The notes beneath the pieces were generated by a model, which was not told the DNA's origin, searched no databases, and saw only the letters and a program-made list of their open reading frames with translations. Below, in pieces: positions 7,192 to 11,948 of a stretch of DNA of 11,948 nucleotides; within the stretch, counting starts at the first letter, position 1; each line of letters opens with the position of its first letter. The DNA is taken from the NCBI GenBank assembly GCA_900551465.1, contig URWL01000024.1, positions 1-11,948 on the forward strand, given 5' to 3'. The stretch is from an uncultured Blautia sp. (GTDB taxonomy: Bacteria; Bacillota; Clostridia; Lachnospirales; Lachnospiraceae). The position numbers and the translations under genes were made by a program.

Positions 7192-7206
7192 GGCAGAAAT
7201 TCTGCC
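7192..7206. repeat. 15-bp palindrome in the DUF1846 leader
   Basis: GGCAGAA-A-TTCTGCC is a perfect 7-1-7 inverted repeat. It lies just downstream of the predicted transcription start of the - strand gene and upstream of its ribosome binding site. No T-tract follows it on either strand, so a terminator is unlikely. An operator or small leader hairpin is possible. Confidence 0.5.
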
Positions 7207-7220
7207 TTGTTCATGCTGAT

Positions 7221-7249
7221 AGTATACTACGAACAACTGATGGATGCAA
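7221..7249 (-). promoter_or_regulatory. Predicted sigma-A promoter of the DUF1846 gene
   Basis: On the - strand TTGCAT (complement of 7244-7249) and TATACT (complement of 7221-7226) are separated by exactly 17 bases. Transcription would start near 7214, about 50 bases before the start codon. The -10 lies within a perfect 10-bp palindrome, TAGTATACTA (7220-7229). Confidence 0.7.
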
Positions 7250-7274
7250 AACTTTTTTAAACAGACTAATTCTG

Positions 7275-7303
7275 TTGATTTATGGAGGAAATCTCTTTAT
7301 AAT
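7275..7303 (+). promoter_or_regulatory. Predicted sigma-A promoter of ftsH
   Basis: TTGATT (7275-7280) and a consensus TATAAT (7298-7303) are separated by exactly 17 bases. Transcription would begin near 7310, giving a leader of only about 20 bases that is mostly the ribosome binding site GAGGAGG (7317-7323), 6 bases before ATG 7330. The AT-rich block at 7247-7262 (AAAACTTTTTTAAA) lies upstream and could act as an UP-like element. Confidence 0.8.
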
Positions 7304-7329
7304 AAAGAAGACAGTAGAGGAGGAAAAGA

Positions 7330-9315
7330 ATGAACGATCATATGGAAAATCGTCCGGATGGAAAAAGACCGGACCGTAATGAGCCCGGAAAACAAGGGCC
7401 AAATAAAAACCGCCAGTCGCTGCTGGCATTTTTACTTTGTCTTCTGGTGACACTGATCTGCCTGAGCTTTATAACAGAAATCCGTAATGGGGGCACCAGT
7501 GAGATCACTTATGACAAATTTATTGAAATGGTGGAGAAGGATCAGGTAAAAGAAGTGACACTGCAGTCCGGTGTACTGACAGTTGAACCAAAGCTTCATG
7601 ATTCTTTTGAAAAGAAACAGTACCATGTAAATCAGATGGAGAATATTGATGCGCTGACTGCCAGACTGGAAGGTAAGGGAATCATTTTTCAGTACGAGCA
7701 GCCTGACGCAATGCTGGAGATTCTTTCTATGCTGCTCAGCGTGCTGCTTCCCACAGTTCTTATGTTTGGAATGCTGATGTTCTTTATGCGCCGTATGAAT
7801 AAAGGCGGCGGTGTTATGGGAGTGGGTAAAAGCCGTGCAAAGGCATATATCCAGCAGGAGACAGGCATTACCTTTAAGGATGTGGCCGGACAGGACGAGG
7901 CAAAAGAATCTCTTCAGGAGGTTGTAGATTTTCTTCATAATCCGGGAAAATATACAGCTATTGGAGCTAAGCTTCCCAAAGGTGCGCTTCTTGTAGGACC
8001 TCCGGGAACAGGAAAGACTCTCCTGGCAAAGGCTGTAGCGGGAGAGGCAAAGGTGCCGTTTTTTTCTCTTTCCGGTTCGGAATTTGTGGAGATGTTTGTA
8101 GGTGTAGGTGCGTCTCGTGTCCGCGATCTTTTTGAGGAAGCTAAGAAAAATGCTCCCTGTATTGTATTTATTGATGAGATCGATGCAATTGGAAAAAGCC
8201 GTGATTCTCATTATGGAGGAGGGAATGATGAGCGTGAGCAGACTCTGAACCAGCTTCTTGCGGAAATGGATGGATTTGATACATCCAAAGGCCTTCTGAT
8301 CCTTGCGGCGACCAACCGTCCGGAAGTTCTGGATCCGGCACTTCTCCGTCCGGGACGTTTTGACCGTCGTGTGATTGTAGACCGTCCGGATCTGAAGGGC
8401 CGTGTGGAGGTTCTGAAAGTACATGCCAAGGACGTGCTTCTTGATGAAACGGTAGATCTGGATGCCATTGCTCTGGCAACCTCCGGCGCAGTGGGATCCG
8501 ACCTTGCAAATATGATCAACGAAGCAGCAATCCTTGCAGTAAAGAATGGACGCAGGGCAGTATCCCAGAAGGATCTTCTGGAATCTGTGGAAGTGGTTCT
8601 TGTAGGAAAAGAGAAGAAAGACCGTATTTTAAGTGAACAGGAAAGGCGTATCGTATCTTATCATGAAGTAGGTCATGCCCTTGTCAGTGCCCTTCAGAAA
8701 GACGCGGAGCCGGTGCAGAAGATCACTATTGTTCCCCGTACCATGGGAGCCCTGGGATATGTTATGCATGTTCCGGAAGAAGAAAAATTCCTTAACACAC
8801 AGAAAGAACTGGAAGCAATGCTTGTTGGATATCTGGGCGGCCGTGCTGCAGAAGAGATCGTCTTTGATACGGTGACCACAGGTGCAGCCAATGATATCGA
8901 ACAGGCGACCAAGGTTGCAAGAGCTATGATCACCCAGTATGGTATGTCGCAGAAATTCGGTCTTATGGGACTGGCTTCGCAGGAAAATCAGTATTTGTCA
9001 GGAAGAGCTGTATTAAACTGCGGTGATGATACGGCAACAGAAATCGACCATGAGGTAATGAAGCTTCTTCACGAATCATATGAAGAGTCTAAGAGGCTTT
9101 TAAGCGGTCACAGAACAGCTCTTGATAAGATTGCAGAATATCTGATCCGAAAAGAGACGATTACCGGAAAAGAATTTATGAAAATCTTCCGGGCAGTAGA
9201 GCGAGGAATGGATATTCCGGAAGACCTGAATGACCTGGTATTTCCGGAAGATGTGAAAGTGATCGAAGAAACCGTATCAGAAGAAAAGCAGGATACAGAA
9301 AATGTTTCAGATTGA
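7330..9315 (+). CDS. ftsH: ATP-dependent zinc metalloprotease FtsH
   Basis: FtsH is a membrane-anchored AAA+ protease that extracts and degrades misfolded membrane proteins and short-lived regulators. This copy has 661 residues and all key parts are present. A basic Asn/Pro/Gly-rich cytosolic extension (1-29) is followed by a first membrane segment (about 30-50), an external domain (51-127) and a second membrane segment (about 128-153). The AAA+ module has Walker A GPPGTGKT (223-230), Walker B IVFIDEID (278-285) and a second region of homology at 328-347 with arginine fingers Arg340 and Arg343. The zinc site HEVGH (445-449) has a third ligand in [10 protein letters not shown] (Asp522). The extension before the first membrane helix is longer than in E. 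coli FtsH. The gene has its own strong promoter and overlaps uvrC by 14 bases, so the two are probably cotranscribed. Confidence 0.97.
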   Translation: MNDHMENRPDGKRPDRNEPGKQGPNKNRQSLLAFLLCLLVTLICLSFITEIRNGGTSEITYDKFIEMVEKDQVKEVTLQSGVLTVEPKLHDSFEKKQYHVNQMENIDALTARLEGKGIIFQYEQPDAMLEILSMLLSVLLPTVLMFGMLMFFMRRMNKGGGVMGVGKSRAKAYIQQETGITFKDVAGQDEAKESLQEVVDFLHNPGKYTAIGAKLPKGALLVGPPGTGKTLLAKAVAGEAKVPFFSLSGSEFVEMFVGVGASRVRDLFEEAKKNAPCIVFIDEIDAIGKSRDSHYGGGNDEREQTLNQLLAEMDGFDTSKGLLILAATNRPEVLDPALLRPGRFDRRVIVDRPDLKGRVEVLKVHAKDVLLDETVDLDAIALATSGAVGSDLANMINEAAILAVKNGRRAVSQKDLLESVEVVLVGKEKKDRILSEQERRIVSYHEVGHALVSALQKDAEPVQKITIVPRTMGALGYVMHVPEEEKFLNTQKELEAMLVGYLGGRAAEEIVFDTVTTGAANDIEQATKVARAMITQYGMSQKFGLMGLASQENQYLSGRAVLNCGDDTATEIDHEVMKLLHESYEESKRLLSGHRTALDKIAEYLIRKETITGKEFMKIFRAVERGMDIPEDLNDLVFPEDVKVIEETVSEEKQDTENVSD

Positions 9316-11170
9316 GGAAGAACTGAAAAAACTTCCCGCCAAGCCAGGTGTTTATCTGATGCATGATGAGCGGGACGAGATCATATATGTGGGAAAGGCT
9401 GTGAGCCTTAAAAACCGTGTGCGGCAGTACTTTCAGAGCAGCCGTTACAAAGGTGCGAAAATCGAGCAGATGGTCACCCACATTGCCAGATTTGAATATA
9501 TTATTACAGATTCCGAACTGGAAGCGCTTGTACTGGAAAGCAATCTGATCAAGGAACACAGACCGAAATATAACACCATGCTGAAGGACGACAAAAGCTA
9601 TCCCTTCATTAAGGTGACAGTTCAGGAGGCTTATCCAAGAGTCCTTTTTGCCCGGAGGATGAAAAAAGATAAAAACCGATATTTTGGTCCGTATACAAGC
9701 GGAGGGGCGGTAAAGGACGTTATCGAGCTTGTGCGGAAACTGTATCAGGTACGATCCTGCAGCAGAACACTTCCCAGAGACTGCGGAAAAGACCGTCCCT
9801 GTCTTTATTATCATATGAAGCAGTGCACCGGTCCCTGTACGGGAAATGTGTCACAGGAGGCATACAGGGAAAATATCCAGAAGGTTCTTCGATTCCTGAA
9901 CGGAGATTTTCAGGAAACTATTGATCAGCTGACGGATAAGATGCAAAAAGCTTCTGAGGAACTCCGGTTTGAGGATGCGGCAGAATGCCGTGATCTGATC
10001 CAGAGTATCCGTAAGATTGGTGAACGCCAGAAAATTACTGCTTATGGGGAAGAAGACAGGGATATCATTGCAGTGGCAATGGACGAAAGTCTGGATCTTC
10101 GAGAGCAGGATGCAGTGGTTCAGGTGTTTTTTATGCGCAGCGGCAGAATCATTGGAAGAGACCATTTTTATCTGCGAGTTGCAAGAGGCGATACCAGAGA
10201 GCAGGTACTGTCCAGTTTTCTGAAGCAGTTTTATGCAGGGACACCTTTTATTCCCAGAGAGATCATGCTTCAGACAGATGTGGAAGACCGTGAGGTGATC
10301 GAGGAATGGCTCAGTTCCAGAAGAAAACAGAAGGTTCATATTCTGGTTCCGAAGAAAGGAACGAAGGAGAAGCTGGTGGAGCTTGCCAGAGAAAATGCCC
10401 GAATGGTTCTGGATAAGGACAGAGAGCGTATCCGCCGTGAAGAAGGACGGACAATAGGAGCAGTACATGAAGTAGAGGAGTGGCTGGGACTGAAAGATAT
10501 TGTCCGGATGGAGGCCTTTGACATTTCAAATATCAGTGGATTTGAATCAGTGGGATCCATGGTCGTATATGAAAAAGGACGTCCGAAAAAAAGTGATTAT
10601 CGTAAATTCCGTATTAAGTCGGTACAGGGTCCAAATGATTATGCCAGTATGGAAGAAGTGCTTACCAGACGTTTTACTCATGAGAGCAATGGAGAATTTG
10701 ACAGCTTTTCCAGAATGCCGGATCTGCTTCTGATGGACGGAGGCAGGGGGCAGGTAAATATTGCCCTCGGAGTTCTGGAAAAGCTTGGAATACAGATTCC
10801 GGTCTGCGGTATGGTGAAAGATGATCACCATCGTACCAGAGGGCTTTATTTCAATAATGTGGAAATTCCAATTGAAACAAACAGTGAAGGCTTTCGCCTG
10901 ATCACAAGGATCCAGGATGAAGCTCATCGTTTTGCAATAGAATATCACAGATCTCTCCGCAGTAAGGAACAGGTACACTCGATCCTGGATGACATACCGG
11001 GGATCGGTGAACGGAGAAGGAAAGCACTTATGCGAAAATTCCGGTCTGTGGAAGGAATCAGGGATGCTTCTCAGGACGAGCTGGCAGAAACAGAGTCCAT
11101 GAATGCAGCAAGCGCACAGCAGGTATATCTTTTTTTTCATCCTTCTGCGCAGCCGAAAGACAGAAAGTAA
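9302..11170 (+). CDS. uvrC: Excinuclease ABC subunit UvrC
   Basis: UvrC is the nuclease of UvrABC nucleotide excision repair and makes the incisions 3' and 5' of the lesion on the damaged strand. The product has 622 residues, full length. The GIY-YIG nuclease domain is N-terminal (GVY 16-18, YVG 29-31, about 12-92). A cysteine cluster with Cys153, Cys167, Cys175 and Cys179 is at the position of the reported UvrC iron-sulfur cluster; Cys161 is extra. The UvrB-binding UVR motif is at about 203-238. The RNase H-like endonuclease domain has Asp407 in FDISN, Asp479 in MDGGRGQ and His542 in [11 protein letters not shown]. Helix-hairpin-helix DNA-binding motifs run from about 560 to 610 ([13 protein letters not shown]). 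The start is ATG 9302, inside the end of ftsH, with CAGGA eight bases before it; the N-terminus [17 protein letters not shown] fits the family start. Confidence 0.97.
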   Translation: MFQIEEELKKLPAKPGVYLMHDERDEIIYVGKAVSLKNRVRQYFQSSRYKGAKIEQMVTHIARFEYIITDSELEALVLESNLIKEHRPKYNTMLKDDKSYPFIKVTVQEAYPRVLFARRMKKDKNRYFGPYTSGGAVKDVIELVRKLYQVRSCSRTLPRDCGKDRPCLYYHMKQCTGPCTGNVSQEAYRENIQKVLRFLNGDFQETIDQLTDKMQKASEELRFEDAAECRDLIQSIRKIGERQKITAYGEEDRDIIAVAMDESLDLREQDAVVQVFFMRSGRIIGRDHFYLRVARGDTREQVLSSFLKQFYAGTPFIPREIMLQTDVEDREVIEEWLSSRRKQKVHILVPKKGTKEKLVELARENARMVLDKDRERIRREEGRTIGAVHEVEEWLGLKDIVRMEAFDISNISGFESVGSMVVYEKGRPKKSDYRKFRIKSVQGPNDYASMEEVLTRRFTHESNGEFDSFSRMPDLLLMDGGRGQVNIALGVLEKLGIQIPVCGMVKDDHHRTRGLYFNNVEIPIETNSEGFRLITRIQDEAHRFAIEYHRSLRSKEQVHSILDDIPGIGERRRKALMRKFRSVEGIRDASQDELAETESMNAASAQQVYLFFHPSAQPKDRK

Positions 11171-11186
11171 CACAAAGTAATTTGTG
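11171..11186. repeat. Short inverted repeat between uvrC and hprK
   Basis: CACAAA-GTAA-TTTGTG is a perfect 6-bp inverted repeat with a 4-base spacer, immediately after the uvrC stop. It is AT-rich and has no following T-tract, so it is a weak candidate for a terminator. It could be an operator or chance. Confidence 0.35.
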
Positions 11187-11217
11187 CCGCTAATATATAA
11201 AAAAGGAGAACACACAT

Positions 11218-11948
11218 ATGAAAGGTGTATTGATGACAAAGATGGTGCAGGAGCAGAACCTTACCAATCTGACTCCGGAGATCGACCTGTCAGACAAGAG
11301 GATCATGACTGCAGAGATCAACCGTCCTGCACTGCAGCTTACCGGGTATCTGGAGCATTTCGCCAATGAGCGTGTTCAGATCATTGGATATGTAGAGTAC
11401 ACATATCTGATGCAGCTTCCGGATGAAAAGCGTCTGATGAAATATGAACGTTTTATCTCCAGTAAGATTCCCTGCGTAATCTTCAGCACTATGACAAAGC
11501 CGTCGCAGGATATGCTGGATCTTGCTATTAAATATAATGTTCCTACATTTGTAACAGAAAGAACAACTTCCAGTCTGATGGCGGAGATTATCCGCTGGCT
11601 TGGAGTACAGCTGGCGCCCTGTATTTCTATCCATGGAGTTCTGGTAGATGTTTATGGTGAAGGTATCCTGATTACTGGAGAAAGCGGTATCGGTAAAAGT
11701 GAGGCTGCACTGGAGCTGATCAAGCGAGGACATCGTCTTGTCAGCGATGATGTGGTAGAACTCCGCAAGGTCAGCGATGTAACCCTGGTAGGTTCGGCAC
11801 CTGATATCACAAGACATTTTATTGAACTGCGCGGAATTGGTATTATAGATGTCAAAACCCTGTTTGGTGTAGAAAGTGTAAAAGATACACAGTCTGTAGA
11901 TCTTGTTATTAAGCTGGAGGAATGGGACAGAGATAAAGAATATGACCG
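11218..11948 (+). CDS. hprK: HPr kinase/phosphorylase HprK (3' truncated by window end)
   Basis: HprK phosphorylates HPr on Ser46 in response to fructose-1,6-bisphosphate and ATP, and removes the phosphate when Pi is high. It thereby controls CcpA-dependent carbon catabolite repression and PTS uptake in Firmicutes. The window contains 243 codons of an expected 310 or so. The N-terminal domain covers about residues 1-130. The catalytic domain follows, with His139 in SIHG, Walker A GESGIGKS (154-161) and the VSDDVVEL segment (175-182) with Asp177/Asp178. The HprK signature ELRGIGIIDVKTLFG is at 203-217. The start is ATG 11218, with AAGGAG (11203-11208) nine bases before it; a second ATG at codon 6 lies farther from that site. 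It follows uvrC by 47 bases without a clear terminator, so cotranscription is likely. The uvrC-hprK order is common in related Firmicutes. Confidence 0.96.
   Translation, partial: MKGVLMTKMVQEQNLTNLTPEIDLSDKRIMTAEINRPALQLTGYLEHFANERVQIIGYVEYTYLMQLPDEKRLMKYERFISSKIPCVIFSTMTKPSQDMLDLAIKYNVPTFVTERTTSSLMAEIIRWLGVQLAPCISIHGVLVDVYGEGILITGESGIGKSEAALELIKRGHRLVSDDVVELRKVSDVTLVGSAPDITRHFIELRGIGIIDVKTLFGVESVKDTQSVDLVIKLEEWDRDKEYD

Noticed and set aside
7432..8424. Long open frame on the - strand across ftsH (330 codons)
   Set aside because: It lies opposite an intact, fully recognisable ftsH; its translation is Cys/His-rich without a known domain and no ribosome binding site is evident. It is an antisense shadow.
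11171..11200. Terminator between uvrC and hprK
   Set aside because: The CACAAA/TTTGTG stem is only 6 bp, AT-rich, and is followed by CCGCTAATATATAA and not a T-tract, so transcription probably continues into hprK.
9851..11239. Open frames on the - strand opposite uvrC, one running into hprK
   Set aside because: Opposite strand of intact uvrC, with composition of reversed coding sequence and no family match.
1..11948. Mobile element, CRISPR array, tRNA or rRNA
   Set aside because: No transposase or integrase, spaced direct repeats or tRNA-like cloverleaf was seen; the window is ordinary chromosome with tight gene packing.

Overview
The window looks like a stretch of chromosome from a gut-type member of the Firmicutes, most likely family Lachnospiraceae. 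The reasons are strong GGAGG-type ribosome binding sites, sigma-A-like promoters, an HPr kinase gene directly after uvrC, and the protein families present. No species can be named from the sequence alone. It is gene-dense. I saw no tRNA, rRNA, CRISPR array or mobile element, and the longest stretch without a gene is about 170 bases.

Region 1 (1-5622, + strand) is a carbohydrate uptake and amino-sugar salvage operon. In order it holds the C-terminal part of a sugar-binding lipoprotein, a transcription attenuator, two ABC permeases, a sugar-1-phosphate nucleotidyltransferase, an anomeric N-acetylhexosamine 1-kinase (NahK/LnpB-like) and a UDP-hexose 4-epimerase (GalE). The kinase closely resembles the bifidobacterial enzyme of the lacto-N-biose / galacto-N-biose (LNB/GNB) pathway. 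The likely scheme is import of a HexNAc-containing disaccharide from mucin or milk glycans and phosphorolysis by an enzyme not in this window (GH112 expected). The released HexNAc would then be phosphorylated at C1, uridylylated by the nucleotidyltransferase and epimerised by GalE. GalE carries Cys at the position of E. coli Tyr299, which predicts that it accepts UDP-GlcNAc/GalNAc as well as UDP-Glc/Gal. The nucleotidyltransferase stands where bifidobacteria have a GalT-type enzyme. A perfect 17-bp bidirectional terminator closes the operon.

Region 2 (5672-7162, - strand) is a single DUF1846/UPF0371 gene of unknown function. It is convergent with galE and divergent from ftsH. The 167-bp divergent region holds two well-formed back-to-back promoters, an AT-rich block and a palindrome.

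Region 3 (7330-11948, + strand) is a housekeeping run: ftsH (membrane AAA+ protease), uvrC (overlapping ftsH by 14 bases) and the first three quarters of hprK (HPr kinase/phosphorylase, the catabolite-control sensor), cut by the window end.

Nothing here is clearly an undescribed system. The most informative content is the Lachnospiraceae version of the LNB/GNB salvage pathway and the uncharacterised DUF1846 protein.
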